From contig DERO01000004.1 of assembly GCA_002360945.1 (NCBI GenBank), positions 124,001-188,000 of the forward strand: DNA of 64,000 nucleotides, read 5' to 3'. The DNA comes from Leclercia adecarboxylata. Lineage in GTDB: Bacteria > Pseudomonadota > Gammaproteobacteria > Enterobacterales > Enterobacteriaceae. Below, in pieces: positions 16,798 to 30,109 of the stretch (position 1 is the first letter of the stretch; every line of letters starts with the position of its first letter). The notes under the pieces were generated by a model. The model searched no databases. It was not told the origin of the DNA and saw nothing but the letters and a program-made list of their open reading frames with translations. The position numbers and the translations under genes were made by a program.

Positions 16798-17754
16798 GTG
16801 AACCGCATCAATCTGATCACGACATGCACCAATGGCAAGCATGGCGACAAGAATAACCTGTTGAGTTTAAGTGAATATTTGTCTAAGGGGATCGCTTCTG
16901 CCGATCTCATTGACGCCTGGTGCGATACCTTAAATGCCACGCTTTCATCGTCCGCGTTAATACAGGTTGAAAACCTTTATAAAGGCGGCCATTGGGCAAC
17001 AGCAAAAGCCATACGTGAAGAATATTCGGTTGATTTGTGGGCTCTCTCTGCTGGACTGGGTCTTTTGCATTGCGAAGATAAAGTCGTGCCGTATAAAGCC
17101 ACCTTTGCCAAAGGATATCAGGAGTCGATCCCCTTATTTACCGATGTCTATTCCGGAAAAACCTTTCATAAAGTCTGGTGGCAGGCGATTACGGACAGAT
17201 CCTTTTTTAAATCTGCACATCCCACTTCCCTCACGGAGTTGATGAGAGCGAGACCGGGGGATTATTTTGTTATTTGCGGCTCGCCTGATTATATCAATGC
17301 AATAGAATCTGATCTCGTTAGCGGTTTGAATTATCTGGAATCGTCGAAAAAACAACTCGTGATTATCACGTCAAAAAAAACTACGGCCTCTCTGGACGAC
17401 TATTTCCTGACGAGTAACCATAATATAGCCGGGTGGTTTAAATGTAATATGTTGATGCTGAATATCATGTTAGCGCACTATTTTATAAAAACCTTTAAGG
17501 TTAACGCGCATGATGATTTTAGCGTTGTTACACAGCTATTATCGGCACAATTTCACGCCTTACCTGCGAAAGCAGCCACCAGGGGCGTTAAACGACAGGC
17601 TGAGGAAGTCCAGGCCTATATTTCAACGCTTCTGCAGCAGCAACCCGCTATTAGCGCAACGCAGGCACTGCGCACCTTTCGTGATGCAGGCAACGCGTTT
17701 GAGGAAAAGCGTTTTCGGGCGCTGTTTCAGGCTGTCGCAACCGGCAAAGCCTAA
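16798..17754 (+). CDS. dpdC: DpdC, enzyme of 7-deazaguanine DNA modification
   Basis: The 318-residue protein begins with GTG after a GAGGGTAGGG site. Its N-terminal half has the pattern 'LITTCTNGKHG', 'LYKGGHWATAKAI' and 'DLWALSAGLGLLHCEDKVVPYKATF', as in small deazapurine-linked proteins of the DUF6884 type. The C-terminal part is helical. In the Salmonella Montevideo dpd system, DpdC is needed to turn the inserted preQ0 into the 7-amido-7-deazaguanine form; that role is transferred here by gene order. It is the first gene of the dpdC-A-B unit, 71 bp before dpdA. Base composition is clearly more AT-rich than the flanking core genes. Confidence 0.8.
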   Translation: MNRINLITTCTNGKHGDKNNLLSLSEYLSKGIASADLIDAWCDTLNATLSSSALIQVENLYKGGHWATAKAIREEYSVDLWALSAGLGLLHCEDKVVPYKATFAKGYQESIPLFTDVYSGKTFHKVWWQAITDRSFFKSAHPTSLTELMRARPGDYFVICGSPDYINAIESDLVSGLNYLESSKKQLVIITSKKTTASLDDYFLTSNHNIAGWFKCNMLMLNIMLAHYFIKTFKVNAHDDFSVVTQLLSAQFHALPAKAATRGVKRQAEEVQAYISTLLQQQPAISATQALRTFRDAGNAFEEKRFRALFQAVATGKA

Positions 17755-17825
17755 TGTCCCGACTGAAGTTTTGTGATAAAATCCCGCGTTTTTTAGACTG
17801 TGTTGTGGCGTGACAGGAGAGCAGG

Positions 17826-19076
17826 TTGTCGAAGCTAAAGTACTTTTTCCCTGATAGTCAGGATTTTATCGATCCAAGTTTCGACTTCGTGCGTGAAACG
17901 CGCAATGAACATCGTGTACGCCAGCGCGATGACCATTATCCGCATGAAGTTTTTCCCTACCCTTATGATGGGATGCTGGTCTCCAAGGCGGTAGTTGATG
18001 GCCTGGGGGGCGGTGAGAGTAAATACACGCGTGCTCAGAGACTGCGCTACTTCCGCAATGGCATGAAGCATTTCTTCCGTTTGCCGGAAACAATGGAGGC
18101 GATGGGAGATTGCGGGGCATTTACTTATGTGAATCAGGATGTTCCTCCCTATCGCGTCGATGAAGTCATCGAGTTTTACGAGACATCGCGTTTCAATTAC
18201 GGCGTCTCGCTTGACCATATTATTTTTGGTTATGAAAAGCCTGGCGAGGTTTTCAGTGGCGACGTGCTGGCTGAATGTCGCCGTCGTCAGGATATCACCC
18301 TGACGCTGGCGCAGGAGTTTCTGTCATCATCGAAAGGGAGTTGTTTCCAGCCCTTTGGCGTCGCGCACGGCTGGAACAAGCACTCGTATCGCCAGTCTGT
18401 CGAAGCGTTGCTGGCTATGGGCTATAAAAATATTACTATGGGGGGTATGGTGCCGTTGAAAACGACACAGATCCTTGAAACCCTTGTAGAAATTAAGCCC
18501 ATCCTTAAAAGTGATACCCATATTCATTTACTGGGTATCGCCCGCCCGGAGAGCTTTGCTGATTTTATCCGTTTGGGTGTGACCAGCATCGACTCCACCA
18601 CACCGCTACAGCAGGCCTTTAAGGATCGTAAAAATAATTACCATACGCCTGATGGCCCGGCTTACACCGCGGTTCGTGTACCGCAATTCGATGCCAATCC
18701 CAGCCTGAGTCGCAAAATCAAATCAGGGGTTGTCGATCAAGATTTAGCGCGTCATTTAGAGAAAGATGCCTTGCATGCCCTGTTCGAATATGACAAAGGG
18801 GCGATGACGCTGGCAGATACGCTGGAGGCGCTCATGGCCTATGAACGCTTACATGCCGGAGAGAAAGATGCAGAGAAGATGCGTCCTGACTATGAGCGAA
18901 CGCTTGGCGATCGGCCATGGAAACAGTGCCAGTGCAATATTTGTAAAGCGATCGGTATAAACGTCATTATTTTCCGCGGTGCCGAACGCAACCGACGCCG
19001 GGGATTCCACAACATTCAAGTGCTGTATAGTCGATTACAGCGCACATTGTCATCACGCTCAGAGGAACAATCATGA
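17826..19076 (+). CDS. dpdA: DpdA, TGT-like transglycosylase that inserts preQ0 into DNA
   Basis: The 416-residue protein is a tRNA-guanine-transglycosylase paralogue that exchanges guanine in DNA for preQ0. The catalytic-aspartate region reads 'FNYGVSLDHIIFGYEKPGEV' (about residue 128). The TGT zinc site is present as 'CQCNICKAIG' (about 368-374) followed by a histidine in 'RRGFHNIQVLYSRL' (about 394). Other TGT-like stretches are 'GSCFQPFGVAHGW' and 'YKNITMGGMVPLKT'. The start is TTG at 17826 with AGGAGAGCAGG upstream. Its last bases overlap dpdB by 4 bp. Presence beside dpdB and dpdC and the restriction genes makes the assignment strong; DpdA alone could otherwise be mistaken for a tRNA enzyme. 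Confidence 0.93.
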   Translation: MSKLKYFFPDSQDFIDPSFDFVRETRNEHRVRQRDDHYPHEVFPYPYDGMLVSKAVVDGLGGGESKYTRAQRLRYFRNGMKHFFRLPETMEAMGDCGAFTYVNQDVPPYRVDEVIEFYETSRFNYGVSLDHIIFGYEKPGEVFSGDVLAECRRRQDITLTLAQEFLSSSKGSCFQPFGVAHGWNKHSYRQSVEALLAMGYKNITMGGMVPLKTTQILETLVEIKPILKSDTHIHLLGIARPESFADFIRLGVTSIDSTTPLQQAFKDRKNNYHTPDGPAYTAVRVPQFDANPSLSRKIKSGVVDQDLARHLEKDALHALFEYDKGAMTLADTLEALMAYERLHAGEKDAEKMRPDYERTLGDRPWKQCQCNICKAIGINVIIFRGAERNRRRGFHNIQVLYSRLQRTLSSRSEEQS

Positions 19077-20200
19077 GTGAGTTTCGTGTCCCTGCCTTGC
19101 GTATCCGACAAGGTGAGAAGAGACAACTTTTTAGCCTCGCGATTGAGGGCAAGCAAATCAGTAAGGTTGCTGCGATAGCCCGTATTCGACGTGGGGAAGA
19201 GAGCCTGGTGGGCTATCAGCGTCCCGAAGTACGTAACCATATCCGTGAGATCCAGCGTTATATTGAAAGCGCTAATCCTATGATCCCCAACCCTGTCATT
19301 ATTGCGTTTGACCAGCGCGTTCGCTTTGAACCGCTGTCGGAAAACAGTGATATGGGCCATTTAGTCATTCCTTACTCCGAAGCACAAGACTTTGAAAAAC
19401 CGGGTTTTATCGTGGACGGGCAGCAGCGTACTGCGGCTTTACGTGAAGCGGATATCAACTCGTTTATGATGCCCGTATCGGCATTTATCGCGAACGATGC
19501 CGAAGAGCAGCGCGAGCAGTTTATGCTGGTAAACTCAACTAAACCGCTGCCAAAAACGCTGCTCTATGAACTGGCTCCCCATACCCATGGTCGTTTGCCG
19601 TCAGATTTGCAGACGCGTAAATTCCCTTCGTTATTGACTCAGCGCCTGAACTTTGGGGAAGGGCCGCTTGCTGGACGCATTAAGACAGCAACGAATCCGG
19701 ACGGTGTGATTGCTGATAACTCAATGATTAAAATGATCGACGCGAGCCTGCGTGAAGGGGCACTTTACCGTTTCCGCGATCCGGCAACCGGTCTTGGTGA
19801 TGAAGATAAGATGGTCAAACTGCTGAATCATTTCTGGTCAGCCGTTGAAATTGTCTTTACCGATGATTGGGACAAAAAGCCTCGCTACTCTCGCTTGTTG
19901 CATGGCGTGGGTATTTTTGCGCTGGGCAGTCTTATGGACGAAATCGATCAGGTACATCAGGAGTATCAGGGAGAACCCGGCTGGACAGACATTCCACCTA
20001 TTACACGCTTTGTGGCGGAGCTGAACCGCATCAAGCCACTGTGTGCGTGGAGCGCGGGCGTCTGGAATCTCGGCACTGATGTTGATGGTCAACCGATTAC
20101 CCGTAAGTGGAATGAGGTGCAGAATCTGTCGAAGGATATCTCACTGGTGACCGATTATCTGGTGACTAATTATATCAAATTAGTTAATGCTACAATTTAA
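19073..20200 (+). CDS. dpdB: DpdB, DGQHR-domain partner of DpdA
   Basis: The 375-residue protein contains 'FIVDGQQRTAALREA' (DGQQR at about residues 116-120), the signature of DGQHR-domain proteins related to DndB and ParB-type nucleases. A following 'REQFMLVNSTKPLPKTLLYEL' is typical of the family. DpdB works with DpdA for base exchange in the described systems and is thought to supply ATP-dependent DNA access or remodelling. It overlaps dpdA by 4 bp (ATGA) and is followed 20 bp later by a strong terminator, so dpdC-A-B form the modification transcription unit. Confidence 0.9.
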   Translation: MSEFRVPALRIRQGEKRQLFSLAIEGKQISKVAAIARIRRGEESLVGYQRPEVRNHIREIQRYIESANPMIPNPVIIAFDQRVRFEPLSENSDMGHLVIPYSEAQDFEKPGFIVDGQQRTAALREADINSFMMPVSAFIANDAEEQREQFMLVNSTKPLPKTLLYELAPHTHGRLPSDLQTRKFPSLLTQRLNFGEGPLAGRIKTATNPDGVIADNSMIKMIDASLREGALYRFRDPATGLGDEDKMVKLLNHFWSAVEIVFTDDWDKKPRYSRLLHGVGIFALGSLMDEIDQVHQEYQGEPGWTDIPPITRFVAELNRIKPLCAWSAGVWNLGTDVDGQPITRKWNEVQNLSKDISLVTDYLVTNYIKLVNATI

Positions 20201-20220
20201 GCCATAAGTTAAATTTCAAG

Positions 20221-20247
20221 CCCCTTATTGTTAATAAGGGGTTTTTT
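20221..20247 (+). terminator. Strong intrinsic terminator after dpdB
   Basis: CCCCTTATT (20221-20229) and AATAAGGGG (20233-20241) form a perfect 9-bp stem with a 3-nt loop, followed by six T. It separates the modification operon from the restriction operon. Confidence 0.9.
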
Positions 20248-20364
20248 AAAATTAATGAAATGATTTCATCAGGTAATTTGTCTTTCCGGATATTATTTCT
20301 TCAGTTGCCATAATGAATCTGCTAAATCATTAAAAATGCCTGATTTTCATTGTTTTTTATTACT

Positions 20365-20378
20365 GTGACCGCGGTCAC
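20365..20378. promoter_or_regulatory. Palindromic operator upstream of dpdE, CRP-like
   Basis: GTGACCGCGGTCAC is a perfect 14-bp palindrome in the AT-rich 20248-20513 gap. Read as TGTGA-CCGCGG-TCACT it is one base from the CRP core TGTGA-N6-TCACA. TTGAAT at 20386-20391 and TATTAT at 20407-20412 downstream could be a promoter, though with a short 15-bp spacer. It would control the eight-gene restriction operon. The rest of the gap shows no gene. Confidence 0.5.
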
Positions 20379-20513
20379 TGCTCGTTTGAATTTCGCCTGA
20401 AACCCTTATTATTTGTAATTGCTTAATAGGATTATTCTCCGTATATTTATTTTCAATACCGATGCGATTCATTTTCCGTAATGGAAACTCAGCACTGATT
20501 GCCAATAGATATC

Positions 20514-23500
20514 ATGACAATACACTCCCGTTCGTTCTCAGCAGGTGATCTGGTGACATCGCCGCGTTTTAGCGGTATCGCCAAAATTGTCCAGTTTTTG
20601 TCCCCAGAGACGGTAGAAATAGCCTGGTTCTACTCCCCCCTTCAGGCGGAGATGTATCGACAGGCTGTGGCGATTAGCACCCTGGTGCTGGCTGAGCTGC
20701 ATGAGGAATGTACTGTCTATTTTCGCTCGCCGACAAGCGGCCTGTGGTGCAGGGCGAGCTACGGTGGCGCAAAACCCGATAACAAGCATTGCCTGATGCT
20801 CTCCCAGGGGGAAAGCGTGGAGGTTGAACTCTGCGACATCTTTTACCCCAACTATGGAAAGTACCAGCCGATGGATCCTGCCCATTTCCTGGCTGCCCGT
20901 GCTAACGATGCACATGATTTCTATCCGCTGCGTGAAAAATTCGTTAACGCATGGATAAAGCAGCGCGCCGCTTGCCGTTCAATGTCATCCCTCATTAGCA
21001 GCCGTGTGGAAATCGAACCGCATCAAATTGCTGTGGCCTGCCGTATTTTGCAGGATGAGAATCCTAAATACCTGCTGGCTGATGAAGTGGGGTTGGGCAA
21101 AACGATTCAGGCGGGTTTGGTCATTCGTGAGCACGTGCTGGAGTTGAAACGGAACGCCAGAGTGCTGATTTTAGTTCCGCAGGCGTTACTCTCGCAATGG
21201 CGGAACGAGTTGATAAACCGTTTCGATCTCGCGGATGTGATGGAAGGCGGACGCTCCTGCCAGATCCTGCTCCGCACCCATGCACAGCTGGATGACGTGG
21301 TGCCGGAGAAATGGCCGCCGACACTCATTGCGGTTGATGAAGCGCATCAACTCGCCAGTCTCGCCTGGGGCCAGCAGCATACGTCTCGCTTTAAAAAGAT
21401 GGCACGTCTTTGCCATCTGTCCCGGGTGGCACTGTTGTTATCAGGCACGCCGATGAACGGTAATGAGCGTAACTTTCTTGCCATGTTGCACTGCCTGAAC
21501 CCCGAAGGATGGACGCTTGACGACGCTGGCATCGCGCAGTTTTTACGGCGCACAGAGGAACGTACGCATCTTGGAGGGATTTACAGTTCACTGCAACCCG
21601 ACACGCCCAATGCGGTGATCGAAAGCAGCCTCGAAGAGTTGAGTGAGCAATTTGGCGATGATGAGCCTTTGATGGCCCAGGTTGCCGCACTTCGTCCGCT
21701 GGTCGATTTCTTCGCGGAAGAGGCAGGGGAGGAACGTACTCAACGTATCCTCGCGCTGCGGAACTGGATCGGGGAAAACTATCGTCTGTACCATCGCTTA
21801 TTGCGTAACCGCCGTGATAATCCGGCCTTGTCCTGGCTCTTCCCCGGGCTGGATGGCGTACAGATGGCACACTGGGATGTGGCCCCGAATGAGGTCACGC
21901 TTGATGAACTCCTGGAAGAGTACCGAAGCTGTGCCTCTGTCTATCCACATCTGTACCCGAATTTCACCGCCCGGAATGGCCTGGCATGGCTCGATGCCCA
22001 TTTTACCAGCCCATTGATACTGACGCGTCTGGCAAAACAGGTACTGGACAACGGGGCGGGGAGTGCTGAGGAGCAGGCGTTACTGGAGCAGATCATCAGT
22101 ACGGCGAGGCAAGAGCAGAAACGCAAAGATGATCTGTTAAGTGAGCAACTGGCGCGGTGGTTTACCGAACATCCTCAGGGGAAAGCGGTAGTCTTTTGCG
22201 CTGAAGAGTCAGCGGCAGCGCGCTTATTCGTCAAACTGGGCATGACCCTCTCGCAACGTGTGATTCGTCACCAGCCGGATGAGCCCGATAATGTCATGAC
22301 GCTCGCCGGCAACTGGCAAATTATGGTGTGCGATAAGCGCGGAGAAGATGGCCTTAACCTGCATGGCGAACAGCGTCTGGCCGTTCATTATGCATTAAGC
22401 CGCGACTTCAACCGCTTCGAGCAACGCCTTGGCCGCTTTAATCGCTACAGTTCAACGCTGAATTCCAGCAAGGTACAAAGCCTTATCCTGCTGCCGTCCC
22501 GGGCAAGCCTCACGCAGGCGTGGCTGACGCTGCTGGATCAGGGCATTGGGCTGTTCAACAACAGTGTTGCAAGCCTGCAGTTTGTGCTTGAAACCAAACT
22601 GGAAGAGACATGGCAGCGTTTTCTGCGTGAAGGGGTGAAAGCCCTGGAGGCGGCAACTGAAGATTTCCGTGGTGAATCCGGGCTGATCGCGCTGGAGCGA
22701 CAGCGTGTGAATACCCAGGAGAACCTCCTGTCCATGGAGCAGGAGGTCATTGCAGCGCGCGAGTTTGCCGAGCAACTCCTTCATGCCGAGCATGAGGCGG
22801 AGGAGCAGGCGGTTGATCTGCTGCGATGGGTAACAGATGCGTTGAAATTTGTTCAGTATCCGGATGAGAAAAAAGGGTTCCGTTTGCGCTTTGAGCGCGG
22901 AAACCGGCGTGAAAAAACGCGGGTGGATATCCCGACCTTCCTGAATAAATGTCTGCTCGGGATGGATTACTCAAAAGGGTATCCCCCAACCAGCGCAGCG
23001 ATGAGCCTTGAACGTGGTGAGGTCAGCACCAGCGATAGCGCCCTGTACCCGTTCCGCTATGGTCAACCTTTCCTCGAAACGGTCTGGGATCTGATGCAGG
23101 AGGATCCGCGTGGGACGACAATGGCGATTTTACGCATGGAGAAAAGCAGCGGCAAAAAGCGCTATTCGCCTGCCCTGTATTGTCATTTTCACTGGCTGGT
23201 TACGGCGGATGCCGAAGGGGATTTTTCTGCATCAGGGCAACGTCGCCGGGATGCGAAATTTGCGCCGCGAATGGTGAGCTTCTGGCTTGATGACTTAAAC
23301 GAGGTCGCCAGTGAAGAGACCTGCGAGACGCTGGAAAAACCTGACGATCTCAAAGGCAATGACGACTATGAAGATTACAACCTTCTCTCAGAAGGTTGGG
23401 TTTCGATCGAGCAATGGTTCCCGGCCCCGAACTGGCAGGCCACCATTTTGAAAATGGCGCAGGAGGCGCAAGCCATCGCACAGCAGCGCGTCGAAAATGC

Positions 23501-23585
23501 CGAAGGCGTGACCCTGCATTATCAACTGATGGCGATTAAGGCCGTTATTCTTTGTACACGGGAAACATTCCTGGGAGAAAACTAG
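20514..23585 (+). CDS. dpdE: DpdE, SNF2/DEAD-like helicase of the dpd restriction module
   Basis: The product is about 1023 residues. Superfamily-2 helicase motifs are in order: Walker A 'LLADEVGLGKTIQAGL' (about 187-202), DEAH box 'LIAVDEAHQLAS' (about 271-282), 'LLLSGTPMNG' (motif III, about 307-316) and 'FEQRLGRFNRYS' (motif VI-like, about 635-646). The N-terminal 180 residues and the 350-residue C-terminal region are not recognisable. It probably translocates on DNA as part of discrimination or cleavage of DNA lacking the 7-deazaguanine mark. The ATG at 20514 is chosen over a TTG at 20499; neither has a strong ribosome site. It is the first gene of the D-to-K operon and ends overlapping dpdF by one base. 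Confidence 0.88.
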   Translation: MTIHSRSFSAGDLVTSPRFSGIAKIVQFLSPETVEIAWFYSPLQAEMYRQAVAISTLVLAELHEECTVYFRSPTSGLWCRASYGGAKPDNKHCLMLSQGESVEVELCDIFYPNYGKYQPMDPAHFLAARANDAHDFYPLREKFVNAWIKQRAACRSMSSLISSRVEIEPHQIAVACRILQDENPKYLLADEVGLGKTIQAGLVIREHVLELKRNARVLILVPQALLSQWRNELINRFDLADVMEGGRSCQILLRTHAQLDDVVPEKWPPTLIAVDEAHQLASLAWGQQHTSRFKKMARLCHLSRVALLLSGTPMNGNERNFLAMLHCLNPEGWTLDDAGIAQFLRRTEERTHLGGIYSSLQPDTPNAVIESSLEELSEQFGDDEPLMAQVAALRPLVDFFAEEAGEERTQRILALRNWIGENYRLYHRLLRNRRDNPALSWLFPGLDGVQMAHWDVAPNEVTLDELLEEYRSCASVYPHLYPNFTARNGLAWLDAHFTSPLILTRLAKQVLDNGAGSAEEQALLEQIISTARQEQKRKDDLLSEQLARWFTEHPQGKAVVFCAEESAAARLFVKLGMTLSQRVIRHQPDEPDNVMTLAGNWQIMVCDKRGEDGLNLHGEQRLAVHYALSRDFNRFEQRLGRFNRYSSTLNSSKVQSLILLPSRASLTQAWLTLLDQGIGLFNNSVASLQFVLETKLEETWQRFLREGVKALEAATEDFRGESGLIALERQRVNTQENLLSMEQEVIAAREFAEQLLHAEHEAEEQAVDLLRWVTDALKFVQYPDEKKGFRLRFERGNRREKTRVDIPTFLNKCLLGMDYSKGYPPTSAAMSLERGEVSTSDSALYPFRYGQPFLETVWDLMQEDPRGTTMAILRMEKSSGKKRYSPALYCHFHWLVTADAEGDFSASGQRRRDAKFAPRMVSFWLDDLNEVASEETCETLEKPDDLKGNDDYEDYNLLSEGWVSIEQWFPAPNWQATILKMAQEAQAIAQQRVENAEGVTLHYQLMAIKAVILCTRETFLGEN

Positions 23586-26059
23586 TGGAGTTTGATGATG
23601 CCCAATGGCCTTTACTGCGCGATGCGCTGAAAGGTAATCGCGATCGCCAGCATGAAATAACAGAGCCCTTTTATCGTCGGTTATTAACACTACAGAGCGA
23701 TGACCGTTGTGGGCCGGGCGATCGACTCCATGCTTATTACGATGCGTTACAGTGTGCCAGAGCGACAGGCGCCCGCTTGCTTCGCCTGCCATCGCCTGAC
23801 AAACAGCTGAGCGAAGATACCCTGGCGCGTTTTGGACTGAAACGTTGCCCCGACTTACTTTCAGAGATCATGCTGGCGGACGCATCACTCGCAGTGCCTG
23901 CGGCCTTTGAGGCGGTATGGCGGCATGAAAAGAGGCGTACGTTATCACCGTCGCCGCTGGATGCCCTGATTGCCAGCCAGCTGAAAGATCCCACTTACCA
24001 TCACTATACCTGCGCAGGCCAGCAGGCTGCTGTCCGGGCAGTGCTGACCAGCCCGCAGGATAAAACGCTGATCGTCAATTTACCGACCGGGGCGGGAAAG
24101 ACATTTGTCATCCATGCTCTGATGTTTAACACCCCAAAAGACCAGCTGACGCTGGTGATTGTGCCAACGATAGGTCTGGCTATCGAACAGGCTCAGCGAG
24201 CCAAAGAGATGCTGGAAAAGGCCAACGCCGATCACGGTGGTGCCTATGCCTGGTACGGCGATCAGTCATCGCAGGAGCGGGCGGAGATCCTTCAGCGTCT
24301 CAAATCCGGTGAACAGCGTATTCTGTTCTGTTCGCCAGAGTCTGCCAGGGGCGGGTTGCTCACCTCACTGTTTATGCTGGCTGAAAAAGGTCAGCTGGGC
24401 GCAATGGTAGTGGATGAGGCCCATCTAATCGATCAATGGGGCGCGGAATTTCGTCCTCAATTTCAGTTGCTTTCTCCTCTGGTTACCTCACTGACCGATG
24501 TCTCTCCTCAGGGATTTCGAACCGTACTTCTCTCCGCGACCTGGCATCAGGCGACCCTGGATACGGTGAAGCAGCTCTTTGTCAGTGATGCCGATAACTG
24601 TATCGACATCAATGGCAGCTTTTTACGCCCGGAGCCAGCCTGGTTTGTTAACCGGGAAGCAGATGAACAGCATCATCGTCAGCGTGTCATGGAGGCCATT
24701 GCGCTATTACCACGCCCCTTAATCGTCTACGCGACAAAAGTGGGCGAGGCAGAGTACTGGTATCAATGGCTTCAGGAACAGGGCTATCAGCGAAGTGGTC
24801 TGTTCCATGGCAATACGTCAGTAAAAGAGCGCGAGCGCCTGATTGATGACTGGCGAGACGATCGCCTGGATATCATGGTGGCAACGTCGGCATTTGGTGT
24901 GGGAATGGATAAAAGTAACGTGCGCGCCGTGCTGCATGTTGCGGTTCCGGAGAATATCGATCGCCTGTATCAGGAGAGCGGCAGGGGAGGGCGTGACGGC
25001 AAGGCCTGTATCGCCTGGTTGATCTACCATCCTGCACAGCTGAACGTCGCGGCCAGACTGAATCGCCGAAAGCTCATTGGTGCCCGCAAAGGCTTAATGC
25101 GCTGGCAGGCGATGCATCAGGATGCACCCCTCGTCGCAAATAATCGCCTGACTGTCGATCTCGCCAGCCGTCACCCCGAAATCAATTTTGGTTCTGACAA
25201 TAATGTGGCCTGGAACTGGCGAACCCTGTTGCTGATGCGCCGGGCGGGTATTTTACGCCTGCACTTCCCGGCACCGGATGTGAAGAGCGCTGTAGACGAC
25301 CTGTCTGATGATAAAGCCGTTGACCGCTATTTCGACGACTACTTTAGCCACGTTCAGGTTGAACTGCGTCGTGGCGATCACCTGTCTCCGGCATTATGGC
25401 AAAACACCCTGCAACGCTATCGGGCAGAGGAGTTCCTCTCCCGGGAGCGCGGATTCACGGTGCTGGCCGAATGGCTCGAAAATCCCCTGCAGGAAGGATT
25501 TTGTAAACAGCTCGGCAAAATTTATACCGTGAACGGCGATATGCCGGAGCTCGCCTGCGGCGGTTGTCCCGCCTGTCGCGCCCAACAGCGTGGCCTTAAT
25601 ACGCCAACGCTCGGCAACACGGTGCATATGAGTGGTTTTCGGGAAGACAGCTGGTTTGGCGAGCTGCAACGCGTCTACTACAGCGAAAATACGGCGGGAA
25701 AATTACTGCTCCGACACTGGCAATACTGGATTGCAGGCCTGCTGCAGCAAAGGCGCATTATGGCCATCCGCGCCAGCCGGACAGTGCTGGATGAACTCGC
25801 CAAAATTCTCCCGAAAGGGACGCCGTTCTGGTGTGCGCTGGAACCGGACGATCGCAACCTTTTCTGGGATGAACTCATTCTGGTTATGCCGGAGGACCAT
25901 TTCCCGCTGACCGAAAAAAATGATGGTTTGAACCGAATTTATGTTGCCCCTCGCCAGCGCAAGGATGCTTTGCATCCCGCGCGTGAATGGTGGGAGAGCG
26001 ACCCAGAGGCGCAGAGCCTGGAACATTTTCAAAGGATCCTAAGCGATGTCAATAATTAA
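23585..26059 (+). CDS. dpdF: DpdF, RecQ-like helicase
   Basis: The 824-residue protein starts with GTG at 23585 inside the dpdE stop (TAGTG), preceded by GGGAG. Helicase motifs are 'NLPTGAGKTFVIHAL' (about 166-178), DEAH in 'AMVVDEAHLIDQWGAEFRPQF' (about 275-292), 'VLLSATW' and 'YQESGRGGRDGKACIAW' (about 463-478). The DQWG stretch after DEAH resembles the RecQ aromatic-rich loop. A cysteine cluster 'CGGCPACRAQ' (about 658-667) recalls a RecQ-type zinc-binding module. It belongs with DpdE and DpdJ as one of three helicases of the restriction module. It overlaps dpdG by 14 bp. Confidence 0.88.
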   Translation: MEFDDAQWPLLRDALKGNRDRQHEITEPFYRRLLTLQSDDRCGPGDRLHAYYDALQCARATGARLLRLPSPDKQLSEDTLARFGLKRCPDLLSEIMLADASLAVPAAFEAVWRHEKRRTLSPSPLDALIASQLKDPTYHHYTCAGQQAAVRAVLTSPQDKTLIVNLPTGAGKTFVIHALMFNTPKDQLTLVIVPTIGLAIEQAQRAKEMLEKANADHGGAYAWYGDQSSQERAEILQRLKSGEQRILFCSPESARGGLLTSLFMLAEKGQLGAMVVDEAHLIDQWGAEFRPQFQLLSPLVTSLTDVSPQGFRTVLLSATWHQATLDTVKQLFVSDADNCIDINGSFLRPEPAWFVNREADEQHHRQRVMEAIALLPRPLIVYATKVGEAEYWYQWLQEQGYQRSGLFHGNTSVKERERLIDDWRDDRLDIMVATSAFGVGMDKSNVRAVLHVAVPENIDRLYQESGRGGRDGKACIAWLIYHPAQLNVAARLNRRKLIGARKGLMRWQAMHQDAPLVANNRLTVDLASRHPEINFGSDNNVAWNWRTLLLMRRAGILRLHFPAPDVKSAVDDLSDDKAVDRYFDDYFSHVQVELRRGDHLSPALWQNTLQRYRAEEFLSRERGFTVLAEWLENPLQEGFCKQLGKIYTVNGDMPELACGGCPACRAQQRGLNTPTLGNTVHMSGFREDSWFGELQRVYYSENTAGKLLLRHWQYWIAGLLQQRRIMAIRASRTVLDELAKILPKGTPFWCALEPDDRNLFWDELILVMPEDHFPLTEKNDGLNRIYVAPRQRKDALHPAREWWESDPEAQSLEHFQRILSDVNN

Positions 26060-26941
26060 CAAGGCACATCCGGGAAGTCAGATTCGCCTGCTGTGTATGA
26101 TTGATCGGGCGTTAAACCGCCGACTGCAACAGCCCGTCAGCAGCGAGGAGTTGATTGAGACGCTGCGTCCGGAAGAACTACCGGATTCAGATACGGGCAG
26201 GGAGCGTTTGCCCAAAAACCTCAACTTCTGGATTGAGGAAGGTCTGTGGAAGAGCGATGCCGACGGCATCAGCAGCCAGTTTATTACGGCGAATGAAAAC
26301 GATCTCCCGGCACGCGTTCTTCGACTGATTATTGAAAATGAGAAAGGCACTCTGCTGACAGGATCGCGGGGGCAGCCATTCCTTCTGGGCATCTCTGCGC
26401 TCTACACGCACGATCAGTTTACGTTTCGGGGCAACAATACCCTGAAAAAAGAGGACGTTTCCCCCCTCGTTGGCCCTCTGTTCAGCGACGCCAATGCCGG
26501 GGATGAAAAGCGAAGATTAAACACCTCTGAAGACAGTGAATTATTACGTTACGGACAGTTTCTGGGGTTTCTTGAACCCCACCTGGACGGAGGATATCTG
26601 CTGGATCCTACGCGGGCGATTACGCCGGTGCTTCCCGCCCTGTTCAACAATGACAGCCAACTGCAAATAAAAGAGTTTATGGCGCGCCTTGTCGAGTATC
26701 TGCCGATGCTGGATGGTGGGAGCTATCGCCAGATCGTCGAACCGCTGATGGACAATATCCACCATGACAACCAACGTCATCAGATCAGCAAAGCAGTCAG
26801 CCATGCGCTTTTCCGTCTGGAAGCGTCCTTCACGATTGGTTTTGACACGCTCGCAGATGACAGCGATGCCCTCTTCCTGCAGCACCCGGACGGCTCAACA
26901 AGACAAATCAGTTCCATACTCCTGCGAGAGGTGAATAGCTA

Positions 26942-26942
<1 letters not shown>
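26046..26942 (+). CDS. dpdG: DpdG, restriction-module protein of unknown fold
   Basis: The 298-residue protein has no motif I recognise. The N-terminal third ('RLLCMIDRALNRRLQQPVSSEELIETLRPEELP') looks like a winged-helix-type arrangement. Later 'DGGYLLDPTRAITPVLPALF' and 'VEYLPMLDGGSYR' are conserved-looking turns. AAAGGA lies ahead of the ATG at 26046. Its stop overlaps the dpdH start (TAATG), so translation is coupled. The assignment to DpdG rests on position between the RecQ-like DpdF and the ATPase DpdH. Confidence 0.75.
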
Positions 26943-30092
<3,150 letters not shown>

Positions 30093-30109
<17 letters not shown>

